Source: Escallonia rubra (Eukaryota; Streptophyta; Magnoliopsida; Escalloniales; Escalloniaceae). Taken from it: a stretch of DNA of 64,000 nucleotides. Shown one piece after another: positions 24,391-35,425 of this stretch; the stretch's first letter is position 1; each line of letters begins with the position of its first letter. A program made the position numbers and the translations under genes. The notes beneath the pieces were generated by a model. It did not search any database. It saw only the letters and a list, made by a program, of their open reading frames with translations, and was not told where the DNA came from. The stretch spans positions 62,001 through 126,000 of the forward strand of contig JAVXUO010000932.1 of the NCBI GenBank assembly GCA_033065855.1. The letters are read 5' to 3'.

Positions 24391-25501
24391 TTGGCGTCAT
24401 CGGAAATGGTGGAGTGAGATTGTGTATTGACTATCGCAAGTTAAATAAAGTAATTATTCGGAATAAATATCCTTTACCTCGAATAGATGACCTTTTTTAT
24501 CAATTAAAGGATGCGAAGTATTTTTCAAAAATTGATCTTAGGTCTGGATACCATCAGTTGAAGACAAGGAAGGATGACATAGCGAAAATGGCTTTTCGAA
24601 CCAAATATGGACACTTTGAGTTTCTGGTAATGCCATTTGGGCTGACTATGCCCCTACGGCCTTCATGCACTTGATGAATAAGAAATTTCGGAGATACTTA
24701 GACTGCTGTGTCATCGTGCTCATCGATGATATTTTAGTCTATTCTAAAAGTAAGGAAGAGCATGCCCAACACTTGAGGCAAATATTGTAGATTCTCCGAG
24801 AACGTAAATTGTATGCCAAACTTAAGAAATGTGAGTTCTGGTAGGAAAAGGTACAGTTTCTGGGACATATTGTTTCCGGTGAGGGCATACTTGTAGACCC
24901 GGGAAAAGTGGAGACGTTGTCGAACTGGGAACGTCCGACTTCGGTGTTCGATGTTCGGAGCTTCTTAGGCTTAGCGGGATACTATCAGAGATTTATTAAG
25001 GATTTCTCAAAAATAGCATCCCCATTGACGAATCTGACTAAAAAGAGCGTGAAGTTTACCTGGACGGAGAAGTGTGAAAATAGTTTTCAGGAACTAAAAA
25101 GAAGGTTGGTGACAGCGCTTGTTCTGGCCTTACCGTCAGGATTGGAAGGTTTCGTCATTTATTGTGATGCGGCTCGGGAGGGGTTGGGCTGTGTACTTAG
25201 GCAACATGGCAAAGTAATTGTGTATGCCTCCAGACAGTTGAGGAACCATGAGAGGAATTACCCGACGCACGATCTGGAGTTGGCAGTAGTAGTGTTTGCT
25301 CTGAAAATATGGCGACATTACTTGTATGGGGTTACATGTGAGATATACACTGATCATAAGAGTTTGAAGTATAGCTTCACCCAGAAGGAATTGAATACGA
25401 GACAAATGAGATGGCTAGAACTCCTTAAGGATTATGATTGTATTATTAAATATCACCCGAGAAAAGCTAATGTGATGGCGAACGTGCTAAGCAGGAAATG
25501 A
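24391..25501 (+). pseudogene. Gypsy reverse transcriptase and RNase H
   Basis: Reverse transcriptase blocks are visible in order: [48 protein letters not shown], then after a frameshift near 24660 the catalytic LIDDILVYS (YxDD position) and VQFLGHIVS. RNase H follows, with [21 protein letters not shown] and VLSRK near the end. These copy element RNA into DNA and remove the RNA template. In-frame TAG at 24788 and 24842 and the frameshift make it inactive. Confidence 0.9.
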
Positions 25502-27073
25502 ATGGGGAACCTAACTGCGATGATTACCACACATAAGGCTATCATTGAAGATTTGGATAAACTCGAGATTGAAGTTCGAGTTCGGGGAGAAGGAGATGGT
25601 AACCTATTTCAGATAGAGGTTAGATCGGCACTTTACGATCGAATTAAGGAAGCTCAAGGTCGAGATGAAAGGTTACCAGAAATCCGGCAAAGTTTCAAAA
25701 GAAATAAGGAAGAGAAGTTTGATTGTGATCAAGATGGCGTTTGTAAGTATGAGGGTCGGGTGTATGTGCCGTTTATCGGTGCGTTGAGGACGGAGAGCAT
25801 GACAGATGCACATAACTCTAAATATTCGATCCATCCTGGAGAAACAAAGATGTATCGTGATCTATGACAGAATTTGTGGTGGTCTGTGATGAAAAGAGAT
25901 ATATAAGGGTTTGTATCCTGGTGTTTGACCTGTCAATGGGTGAAAGTAGATCATGAAAAGATGGCCTGGCCGTTACAACTGCTCCTTGTACCTGAGTGAA
26001 AGTGGGAACATATTACGATGGATTTCGTATCAGGGTTGCCACGCACAACCGGTAATAATACGGCTATCTGGGTGGTAGCAGATAGGTTGACCAAATCAGC
26101 TCGATTTATTCTTATCCGAGAAGGGTATTCTATGGAAAGGCTAGCTCGAGTCTGCATCAATGAGGTAGTTAGCCATTACGGGGTGCCGGTAACCATTGTG
26201 TCCGACAGGGACGCGAGGTTTACCTCAGGATTTTGGAAGAGTTTTCAAGAAGAGATGGGAACAAAGCTGACCATGAGTACTGTCTTTCATCCTCAGATAG
26301 ATGGCCAATCCGAATGCACCATACATGTACTGGAGGATATGTTAAGGGCGTGCATTATTGACTTCGGTGGAGCCTGGGATGAACAGTTGCCCCTGATTGA
26401 GTTCTCGTATAACAATAATTATCAGACGAGTATTGAAATGGCTCCCTATGAAGCACTGCACGGCCGAAGATGTCGTATGCCAATATGTTGGGATGTGGTG
26501 GGAGAAAGGAGATTGTCCCGCACAGAATTGTGTAAAGAAATGGAAGATAAGGTGAAGGTGATCCGAGAAAGGATACGCACTACACAGGATCGACAGAAAA
26601 GCTATGCAGATAAGAGGCGTAGGATGCTCTAATTTGATGTAGAAGACTTGGTGTTTTTGAAAGTATCGCCATGGAAAGGCGTTAGGCTATTTGGGAAGTA
26701 GGGGAAGTTAAGTCTGAGATACATCAAACCTTTTAAGGTATTGGCGAGAATTGAGACGGTGGCTTACAAGCTTGAGCTGCCACCAGAATTGAACCAGCTA
26801 CACAATGTGTTTCATGTTTCGATGCTTAGGAAGTATGTTCCGGATCCAATACATGTAATTCAACTGGAACCAGTAGAGATTCGGGAAAATTTGTCATATC
26901 CAGAGGTACCCGTGGAAGTGATCGATAGGAAAGAACATGCGTTATGTTCTAAAGTAATACCAGTGGTTAAAGTCATCTGGAGAAATCACACGCTATAAGA
27001 GGCCACCTGGGAACCCGAAGCGCTGATGCGGCAGAGTTATCCACATCTCTTTGCTGAACGAGGTTTGTCTTAA
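25502..27073 (+). pseudogene. Gypsy integrase with chromodomain-like tail
   Basis: One frame runs through with stops. A damaged zinc-binding region (CLTCQWVK) leads to the integrase core with MDFVSGLPRT (first catalytic Asp), VSDRDARFTS (second Asp), and the region after FHPQIDGQSEC where the Glu is expected. A C-terminal GPY/F-like stretch (LHNVFHVSMLRKYVPDP) precedes a chromodomain-like module (VPVEVIDRKEHAL...VKVIWRNH...EATWEPE). In chromoviruses that module steers integration to heterochromatin. Stops include 25865, 25904, 25997 and 26630. Confidence 0.88.
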
Positions 27074-27094
27074 TTTCGAGGATGAAATTTATTT

Positions 27095-27112
27095 AAGGGG
27101 GGGGGGGGAGGG
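27095..27112 (+). other. Polypurine tract of the Gypsy element
   Basis: A purine run with a long G homopolymer (AAGGGG...GGGAGGG) ends exactly at the second LTR start (TGTGATACC, 27113). It would prime plus-strand DNA synthesis. Confidence 0.8.
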
Positions 27113-28786
27113 TGTGATACCCCGAACGCAGTGTTATTAAAGGCGCAGGCTCACCTAAGGCGCAAAAGGTCCTTGGAGCCTAGGCGCGCGCCTTTTCGAA
27201 GTAAGGCGCAATATTAAAATAAATAAAAATAATTAATTAATAGTGCATTAAAACAATAAAATTAAGTATAAAAATTCAAAACATGATAATTAATAAACTT
27301 CCAAATAATAGAAAAAGTTTCAAATATCATAACACCATAATATAACAAGCTTCCAATATTAGAAAAGTCTTAAATCCACTGAATCATAGCAAATCACTTT
27401 TGGAACGGATGGTATAGTACTCTGCTCCTCTCTATTCTTTATCAACTATACAGCTGCAATTCAAGCAAATATGGAAACAGTAATCCATTTCTACATGCTA
27501 GTGACCTTGCTGGATGTGTCAACTATCAACCATGCAATTCAGATAAGGTCATAAGGTCACTGTCTATTTCCTTCTTCAATCTCGAAACCAGCAAAAATTA
27601 TATGAAGAGCACAATAAATCAGAGCAAATAGCAATCCACAAATGTAGTATATAAAGAGCATAAAAACAACACACAATTAATAATTTCCCCCACAACACAA
27701 GAAATCATCTTTCTCTAAGGAGTAAGGAGCTAATCTATGTTCAAAACTTCAAGCAGTTACAGTACTACTTGAAGAAGTTCAACTAAGATCAACTAAAGCA
27801 CTGTATAGAATAATACTGATGAAGGTTAATAGGATAACGGCATATACCTAATGGTTAATACATCAAATCAGAACTTTGAAGTGCTTCTCCATTGGTATTG
27901 TTTCCTTCCTTTATTCAGTATTGCATAAAAAAGTTTAGTTAGGCAAGACCACAAGAATGCAAGATTAACTACACTACTACAGTACTGCCACAGTCGGGAT
28001 CAAGGAGGGAGTGATTGTGAGTGACGGATTGACGGGGTGAGGAAGGGAAAGTAAGAGAGAGAGAGAGAGACAAACCGGTAAGGTGGAGCGGCAGACCAGC
28101 GGCAGAGCAGCAGCTGTGTGGAGAACTGGAGCAGCGCAGCAACAGCAGAGAGAAGGAGCCCAGGCGACGGTGAATGGAGAAGTAGCAGAGAGGAGGAGAG
28201 GCCGGCGGCGACGGGACAGGCGCTGACGGCGACCGGAGAAAGGGATGGACGGCCGGCGAGGAGTGAGTGAGAGTGTTACACTGATAGTCTGATACTGAGT
28301 CGTATGATTTGGGAATTGGGAATTTTGGATTTAGGGCTAATTAGAAAAGTTAAAAAAGAAAAACAAACAGAAAAAAAAATGGACGGCCCATATAAGAAGA
28401 TGAAAAAACATCCAACAGCCGGCATTCATGCGCCTAATCACGCGCCTCCACCGCCGCTATGCGGCTTGCGCCTGGGCACCTAGGCTCACCAGGGGCGCGC
28501 CTTATCGAAGGCGCTGTGCCTAGGCCTAGGCGAGGCGCACCATCTGCGCCTGATCGCGCCTTGCGCCTAGGCGCGCTTTTAATAACACTGCCTGAACGTA
28601 TAAAAAACAATGTAACGCTAAGTTGATTTATTAATGGGGATTATTTTTTTGAGTAACATCATATGGGCGTTAATTAAGTGTCAGGAAGTGGAAAGAGGGG
28701 TTAGTTTGTAATTAGGAAAACCTTGGGTGTTCTTTTTATAAATATGTAAAAATATTGGGGGTCCTTTGTGCAATTTTATAAAAAGT
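27113..28786 (+). repeat. 3' LTR of the Gypsy element, truncated and interrupted
   Basis: Starts TGTGATACCCCGAACG like the 5' LTR, is split at 27129 by a hAT-like element, and resumes at 28591. Homology to the 5' LTR ends at 28786, corresponding to 18225 in the 5' copy. The remaining ~2 kb, including the TG...CA end, is missing. Confidence 0.85.
27129..28590. mobile_element. hAT-like non-autonomous element in the 3' LTR
   Basis: Inverted termini CAGTGTTATTAAAGGCGC (left) and CAGTGTTATTAAAAGCGC (right, reverse complement) with further GC-rich sub-terminal inverted sequence (GCCTAGGCGCGCGCC and relatives). Flanks CCCGAACG (27121-27128) and CCTGAACG (28591-28598) form an 8-bp target duplication with one mismatch. 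These are hAT hallmarks. The 1.46-kb interior is AT-rich, then GC-rich with a short GA repeat (about 28050-28070). No transposase is visible. Confidence 0.85.
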
Positions 28787-31211
28787 TGCTATAATTACAT
28801 TGGTCATATCCAACACACAATTTTGTTTATTAAGGAACACATATTCTCATATACTAGCGACAAAAATATTAATATTTCACACAGGAGAGTTGTATGACAA
28901 CTCTCCTGTGTGCAATGCACACGAGATCTAAATCTAAACTAGTGTTAACCTTTCACGCACAACCAATCACCACCCTCAATCGAGAAGCTTCAAATAGGTC
29001 ATCACTGAAAATTTCTGACGAAGACCTTGAGCTAGATCCTCAGACCAGAGCCATCTTGGGTTAGATCTACAGTAGATTTAGATTTTAAGGGTAAGGATGA
29101 TTTCCAAACTACCGATGGGGGGCTCAATGGAGGTAGTGGCGGTGGCGTTAAGAGTGGTGGTCGTCGTCGACGTGGTGGCATTAGCAATGCAGTGGGGCTG
29201 TGGTGGTGGATGTTGATACTCTGGTCTGCGAAGGGGCTGTAATGGCATTCAAAGTAGTATTGGTGGTTGTTATCAACACGATGGCCATTGCAGTGCGACG
29301 AGGCTATGATGGTGGTGATATTCTGGTGCAGCCAGGTTGTGGTGGCGCTTGGAATGGTGGTTCTTGTCGACTGGATGGTGGTAGCAGTGAGGTGGGGCTG
29401 TTGCGGTTGCCTGATGCGGTAGTGTCGATTGCTGCTCTGGTGGTGGTAATGAAGATGAAGAGAAGAGGTATGGGTTTTTTCGGACAATGGGTGAAACTAA
29501 CCCATGACCAAATTAACCCGGATTTATTCAACCCATTTAAGTCACACCCAAACCCGACCCACACACCCAGTTCGTCACCTCTATGCATTCTTGGATGTTA
29601 CTGAGAAAACCATCATTTTATATTCATCAAGTCCTCACAGCTCGACGTGCTATCTTCACTCAATCAAATTCACCAGATTCATCTTCATTGATATCCGAAG
29701 AGCTCTGCGTATGAAGGTAGTATAAGGAGCGACTCGGTCGAAGAAACGCTCCCTGAAATCGCTCTACTCTAGCGTTTTCTTTATCGGGTTGAGCCTAGGA
29801 GGGCTATGCTATGGGTGTTCTTCTCGACGTGATGCAAGTTCGTTAGTAGCTTACGCAGATTCACTCGAAGGAAATACAGAGCCATTGAAGAGACTGAGGT
29901 TCCTATTCGGAGGTTTATACCACCTTTGCCATGCCTCATCGTTATTGTATACAAGTACATGATTATAAAAGACACACACAACCCATAAAATATTATATGG
30001 TCCTAACTATCTTGGACAGTTGGATATGTTGTTAGATTATTATCTGCCCTGCTTCTATCTCACCTGTCACAGCAACTCCATTCAACCAACGGTCCTAGAT
30101 GGTCGGAGCAACGGTATGAGGGGTACGTAACTTTTTGTCATTACAAGCTAAATTTTTGTTGTACAAAGTGGGCACAAAAATAGCCATTGGGTGAAAATTG
30201 TTCTGTTGTTAAACAATTTCATGTTTGTTCTCTCTTTATTCCGAAGTTTAAAATGAAGATTGCAGGTGCAAACCCTTCCTAGTTTCTTGGTTCGATATGT
30301 TATAGTCCTCAATCTTATTTTGGATGTCTTTTAGTAGGAACCTGATAAGTTTGCTAGTAAAGAAGAAGATGGTCGAGTTATTAGATAGTAGTAGGAGTTA
30401 TGTTATGCTAGCTAGACTGTCATATCGAAAAGTTAAAGATTTGAAGTATTGTGACACTTAAAGTCGCTAGTTAAGCGCTAGTGATTCCAAGAATCAGGCC
30501 CAGACTTATGGTAAAGTACGAAAAACAGAAGTGAAAAGCCCAAAGACTTGGATAGCGTATCTCTTCAGGCTCGAAAACACTATGTTAAATATGGACTTAG
30601 GTAGCTATGTGAAGCGTGATTTGTTTCCCAATGATTGATTGATGGATGTATTGGTTCAAAGGAGTTGAATTGAGCCAAGGCTATGTTATGCTGAGGCAGA
30701 ACATGATAGAAAGCTGAAACGAACACCCTGTAACACAAGAACTTTAAAGTAAGTTAAAAAAAGAGAATCACAGTGAAACCCCAGAACCACCACCCTTTAA
30801 AGACGCTAGGTGAATGAAACTAGAAAAGAAATCCAAAACAACCTAGCAGACGCCTCCTAACCTCCATAGTATTATATGATAACCTTAAACTAAGTAGAGC
30901 ACGCCAACTAAAGCCCCTAAGAAATCTGAGCATGGTTTAATAAGTTCAGATTCGTAAGACTTAGCACCTTATATAGCGATCATGAAGCATTTGCTGAAGG
31001 TATTTATTGGGTTTTTGGGGCCTCTACACAACAACTGAGATTTGGGATGCAGCCTCTGCTAATTAGACAGAAGATGCACCCTAAGGCATTGAATTGCAAA
31101 TTACTAGGTTCGGCCATGGCCAAGTACTCAAGAGAAACAAAAATAAATGTAACTGAAGTGTCAAAGACCATAGACATCGATCGATTTAAGTTAAACTTAA
31201 GGTCAAAATAG
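28787..31211. other. No recognisable gene; GGT-rich block and short inverted repeat
   Basis: Contains a perfect short hairpin (28878-28912), a GGTGGT-rich block (about 29120-29450) giving spurious frames on both strands, and a stretch at about 29490-29582 of AACCCGACCC-type words ending TTCGTCACCTCTA, reminiscent of a hAT-type terminus without a visible partner. From 29600 to 31200 I see no gene. Confidence 0.4.
28878..28912. repeat. Perfect hairpin, 16-bp arms, 3-nt loop
   Basis: CACACAGGAGAGTTGT (28878-28893) is followed by ATG and then its exact reverse complement (28897-28912). It lies about 90 bp beyond the truncated Gypsy LTR. Role unknown. Confidence 0.85.
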
Positions 31212-31213
31212 TA

Positions 31214-31228
31214 CTCCATTGGTCCCTA

Positions 31229-31263
<35 letters not shown>

Positions 31264-31571
31264 CTTTTGAACCGTCACACAAAAATTGCTAATTTTTCAA
31301 ATGAAGAAAGATTATATATGTATTTTTGCATATTTGTTCTAATTAAGTTTTTTATTATATTTATCTCTCCACATTTAACTTTCCAGCAACTCATTTTCTT
31401 GGCTCATTCTTTTAAATATTTTATTTTATTTCTCTCTCCACATTTAACATTTCACGAAACCATTTTCTCTCTTCTGACTTACTTTCTTTTCCTCCTCTCT
31501 CTAAAGGGTAAAATGAAAAACACATAATATTTGACTTAAATTTTTAATCAATTAATATAGAATGGAAGGTG
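31214..31571. mobile_element. Probable Stowaway-like (Tc1/mariner) MITE
   Basis: The left end CTCCATTGGTCCCTAAA and the right end (reverse complement CACCTTCCATTCTATAT) both resemble the Stowaway consensus CTCCCTCCGTCCC. Each is bordered by TA (31212-31213 and 31572-31573), the usual duplication. The ends match each other only partly. An (AT)n microsatellite at 31230-31260 lies just inside the left end. No transposase. Confidence 0.5.
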
Positions 31572-31573
31572 TA

Positions 31574-32748
31574 ATGAGTTTTTTCAAAGTAATTACCGTT
31601 TGCTTTATGTGTCTTCATGCTATACTTTATGGCGACAGAATTCCTTGGACTACTTTTTGGTCATTGGACGGGTCTTCCACTCCATGTGCTTGCTTGAAAA
31701 ATTCTGTCCCTGTCTTTCTCCGCGGGACCCAACATTTCTGATAGGGAAAAGCTATGTTGACTCACCCAGCTGCTGCCCATTGCCATTACTGTGAGTTGAT
31801 ACCACGTTGGCCATCTCAGCTGATGTAACCTAAATATTGATCAACTACAAAATCGACGAACCTTAGCACTGCTGACGGCACCACCGCCATCATCCTAATT
31901 TTTCAGGCCATCACCATCTTCACTACCTCGCCACCTCAGCCACCACCTAAACATCTCAATCCCTAATTAAACATGTAAGTCACTTTGTGAGAGAAACTAT
32001 AGGTTGGTTTCAAATCCCTGATTTCAGATTGTACCTTTTTGTTATTTTTGTCTTCAAAATACTAGGAGGGGAGGGGGAGGGAAGGGGGATAGAGAGAGAG
32101 AGAGAGAGAGAGATTCTTAATTTTCGTTTCGAGTGTGTTTATGTGTTTGTGTGGGTCCTAGCATATGAAGACAAAAAATGTTGGGGACGTTAGCCAGCCA
32201 AAAGAAGGGTAAAAGTGAAAACTTGTAAAATATTCTATTTCAAATATGAAAGTGAGCAATATTTGTCTGACGGTCAACAAAAAAATTATGAGCAATCTAT
32301 TTTATGACATAAGGAGTGCATTAGAATAAGTAGATCCTAATTTACAGTATGATGAGGTGCCTAATACATTCTCGTTGTATAATTTAGGTCGAAAATCTGA
32401 ATATCTGATTTGGTAAGTTTAGAAGGTTTATTTGATACTTAGAATCGTCTCAAGATTTTCTTATTTTTGCTTATTAATTATTTAATTAACTCTAAAATAA
32501 ATGACGGTTTGGAAAATCAATTTTCTTAAAAGAGATGCGCATCACAGTAGTTAAAGTGGAAAAGAATATTTTTACATACCTGTGATGCAAATAAATAACT
32601 GTTGCCAAGGTAAACAAATACCAATGCTACTGAATTGTCAAAGAAATCACCGTCCTCTTTTATCTGCTTTGTATTTTAGACAGTACTAGATGGTGACAAA
32701 AGTCATTGAAAGTAATCCTATCATTGGACTTTGTTGTCCCTCCTTGCA
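31574..32748. other. RLP-upstream DNA, no gene seen
   Basis: Contains a copy of a ~94-bp block repeated at 38338-38430, a GGGGA/GA-rich tract ending in (GA)n at about 32089-32112, and AT-rich DNA. The last 9 bases before 32758 (ATGAAAGAA) are the target duplication of the MULE. Confidence 0.5.
31647..31740 (+). repeat. Direct repeat A1 of the RLP-flanking region
   Basis: This block (core TCTTCCACTCCATGTG, CGGGACCCAACATTT) recurs in the same orientation at 38338-38430 on the other side of the 5.5-kb MULE. It was probably a duplicated upstream segment of the RLP gene before the MULE arrived. Confidence 0.75.
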
Positions 32749-33053
32749 ATGAAAGAAGAGGAAAGTAGGGAATGACCCCCTCTACTTTACACGTTGTGCA
32801 TTTTGCCCCCCTCCACTTCAAACTTAAGCACTAAACCCCCCCACAGTTTAAGAAAATCGGCACAGTTGACAAAAATCATCCAATTTAGCTGCGTTTTTTG
32901 GACGGAAAGAATTGGCGCCCATAAGGTGTTTTTTTAAGACCAAAATGCCTTTATACTCTCTTTATAACACAAAACTTCATCCCTTACCCTCATTTCTTCC
33001 ACTACCAACATCCCAACTACATTTTGGTTCTCTACCGACATCTCCATGCGATA

Positions 33054-33469
33054 ATGGATGACAGGGCCATGCAAGAGCAAGGAATCAACATGCGGCTCTG
33101 CCACTGTGGTGTTCTAACTCCGGTGAAAACCTCATTCACTGTTCAAAACTTTGGAATAAGGTTTTTTGGGTGTGCTATGTATGGGGTATGTAGTATAATT
33201 ATGATTTCCCTAATTTTTAAAATTTTAATTGATTTTCCTAATTTTTAAAGTTTTTGTTGTTATAGATCCAGGAAAATTGTGGATATTTTGATTGGATTGA
33301 TCCTCCAATGTCCAGAAAAGGGAGCGAAGTTCTCTCCAATATGGTAGCCAACATCAAACAGCTTGAAGAGGAATTGGCTACATCTCGAAAAAGGGAAAGG
33401 CTTTACAAGAAAATGTTGACTGGAACCGTTATTATGCTAATCTTTTTACTCTTAGCTAAGAAGATCTAG
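33054..33469 (+). CDS. Small GRF-type zinc-finger protein with C-terminal membrane segment
   Basis: Two exons, 33054-33185 and 33266-33469, joined across a GT...AG intron in the same phase, give an intact protein of about 111 residues. Residues about 15-55 carry the GRF zinc finger: CHCG, then NFGIRFFGC, then ENCGYFDWID (the Cys ligands and the G-R-F-like core, here G-I-R-F-F). Residues about 60-95 are charged and heptad-like (VANIKQLEEELATSRKRERLYKKML). The last 15 residues (TVIMLIFLLLAKKI) form a hydrophobic segment that may anchor it in a membrane. Genes of this type are common as short copies in plants and often ride in MULEs. The family binds nucleic acid where tested; the role here is unknown. 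I chose ATG 33054 because it immediately precedes the zinc finger. Confidence 0.72.
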
Positions 33470-33987
33470 TTGAAAAATCTGTAAAACTTTGCAACAGTGC
33501 TATTTTCTGTTTTTAATTGTACTCCAAATGTGTTATGTAACGCAAATCTAACCTCTGTAAGGCAAATGTGTAATCCAAATCTATCCCCTGCAAGTGTGTA
33601 GAGAGTTGTTTGTGAACCTGTTTTAAGTGTTAACCCACATAAAAAAACCTGTGAAAAACTAACCACTAATACCATAAAAACCACCAACCATAAAAACATG
33701 TGAAAGTAACTGTTTGAAACATCAAATAAAAACGTGTGAAAGCACCTGTTTGAAACATCGCCATAAATACCACCAACCAAATGCAATTTCCAACAAGTAC
33801 AGTATATCCACACCAAAGTCATCAGAAATCTATACAAACATCTAACAAGTAAACCATATCAAAATCTAAAGTAAAAAGTACCCAAAGTTTCCAACAACAG
33901 TTTCCAAATCTAACAAGTTTCCAACAGTTCCAACAAGTAAAACATAAAAATATCTAAAGTACAGTACATGCCATCTTCATCATCCAA

Positions 33988-35425
33988 TTACTTGACAACA
34001 TGACCATTCTTCCCTCCAACAGCTGTTTGCTTTGCAATTGAATCCTTCTGTCTCTTTTTATCAGCAGCCTCCATCCTTTGTTGCCTTCTCAAAGCAGCTT
34101 CGAGTAAAACTTGTCCTCTTAATGTCTTAACAGATTGCAATCTGTTACATAAATAGTAAGTCAAAGAGAAATGTTAAAGTAATTTACTAAGTGAAGGTAT
34201 ATTGTAACCTGTTAAGAGTGGCATCAGGTGTTGAAGCAACATCAATATCAGCATTAGAAGTTCCCTGGGCCCAACAAGGTGGCAGATTTTTGGACACAGC
34301 TGCTGCAGAAGCAAATCTAGCCCCTGTTGCAGCATCAACTAGAGGTGGTGTAGCAGCAGCATGTCCAACTGTTGGTGGTTCACTAGCAGCATCATGAGGT
34401 GCCATATGGTTTGGAGTGCCAACCATTTTTGGTGCAAATCTTCCCATCAGTTGTCCTCTATTCTTCTTGATACCACCCTTTTCATTTCTCAGTGGACTAT
34501 GCTTGTTACCTGCAGTTGCATTTGCACTAGCACTAGCACTAGCAGGGAGACTTGCACCAGCACTTACACTTGCACCGGCACTTGTACCAGCACTAGCCCT
34601 TGCCCTTGCATGTGCAGTATCAGTGGCACGAGCATTGACATTGGCATTAGATACCTAGTTATAAACAGTGATGCTGTAAGTTCTAACCCTATGAGTGGAT
34701 ATGTAATAAGTTAAAAATCATTATTGCTTTGAACTGCTTACACTTTCAAAAGTTGATTGTGTTCCACTACCTATTCCTGCCTCACTTGTATTGCCACCAA
34801 AACTCTATATAGGCAAAACGAGGGTGTTAACATAGACAGGATTTAAATAACAATTGTAATATCTCAAAAAAATTAAAATTACAAAAAATAAAACTAAAGA
34901 TTACAAAAAATATACATGACCACCTTGCTTTCTTGACAATCTAGATTTGGGGTGAAGTGGTCCTTTACAGCTTCTCATATTATGGCCAACCTACAAGCAC
35001 TTGGCACATGTCATGACCCTGCTCCTCCTTGAAATGTTATTCTCACTTCTTGGCTCATCACCACTTCTTTTTCTCAACTTTTTTGGTCTGCCAGCTGGTT
35101 TCCTAAAATGTGGTGGGGCAAGTGGATCAAGACCAGTCTTCACCCAATACCTCTCACTAGGTACTGGGTGAATCATGCTAGCATAAGCCCGTAGGTAGGT
35201 TTCCTTGCTGTAAAAAGGGTGAATATATGACTCTGGTTTCTCCCTGTTTAGGTAGATTGAAGCCACAGCATGCTTGCATGGTACTCCTGTTAACTGCCAC
35301 ATCCCACAGCTACAAGTCATTGCTCTCAAGTCCACCAACATTGTTCTATCATAGCACTCTACCTCAAACTCTAATCTTCCACTCCACCCAGCAAAACAAC
35401 ACTTTGATGCCTCTTTAATCTTTGT
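33988..35425 (-). pseudogene. C-terminal part of MuDR transposase (SWIM zinc finger and tail)
   Basis: Minus-strand exons. About 35425-34920 read KEASKCCFAGWSGRLEFEVE, then VDLRAMTCSCGMWQLTGVPC and KHAVASIYLN (SWIM finger C-X-C...C-X-H). A basic linker (GRPKKLRKRSGDEPRSENN) and a CCHC-like CAKC...GHNMRSC follow. Smaller exons give an Ala/Ser-rich repeat (about 34520-34640), GRFAPKM, and a final basic exon (QSVKTLRGQVLLEAALRRQQ...) ending at TAA 33988-33990. This is the usual C-terminal architecture of plant MuDR proteins. The DNA-binding and DDE core exons are absent, presumably lost by internal deletion, so no active transposase is made. Confidence 0.8.

Larger units (their letters stand above)
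18020..28786 (+). mobile_element. Ty3/Gypsy chromovirus (Tekay/Del-like), nested and defective
   Basis: A 5' LTR (18020-20310, TGTGATACCCC...GGGTGTCACA) is followed by a primer-binding site (GGTTGGTATTAGAGCC), an accessory ORF, gag with zinc knuckles, protease, reverse transcriptase, RNase H, integrase and a chromodomain-like tail, then a purine tract and a second LTR from 27113. The domain order (integrase after RNase H) and the chromodomain define a chromovirus. Four later insertions sit inside: a SINE, a Tourist-like MITE and two hAT-like elements. The 3' LTR matches the 5' LTR only to 28786 and then stops, so the right end and target duplication are lost. Frameshifts and many stops make it non-autonomous. 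Tekay/Del assignment is by motif memory, not by tree. Confidence 0.9.

Noticed and set aside
28878..28912. microRNA precursor
   Set aside because: The 16-bp stem with a 3-nt loop is too short for a plant miRNA precursor.
29032..29604. Frames of 94-151 codons around the GGT-rich block
   Set aside because: Produced by GGTGGT/CCACCA repeats; His/Ser/Thr/Pro-rich peptides without a domain.
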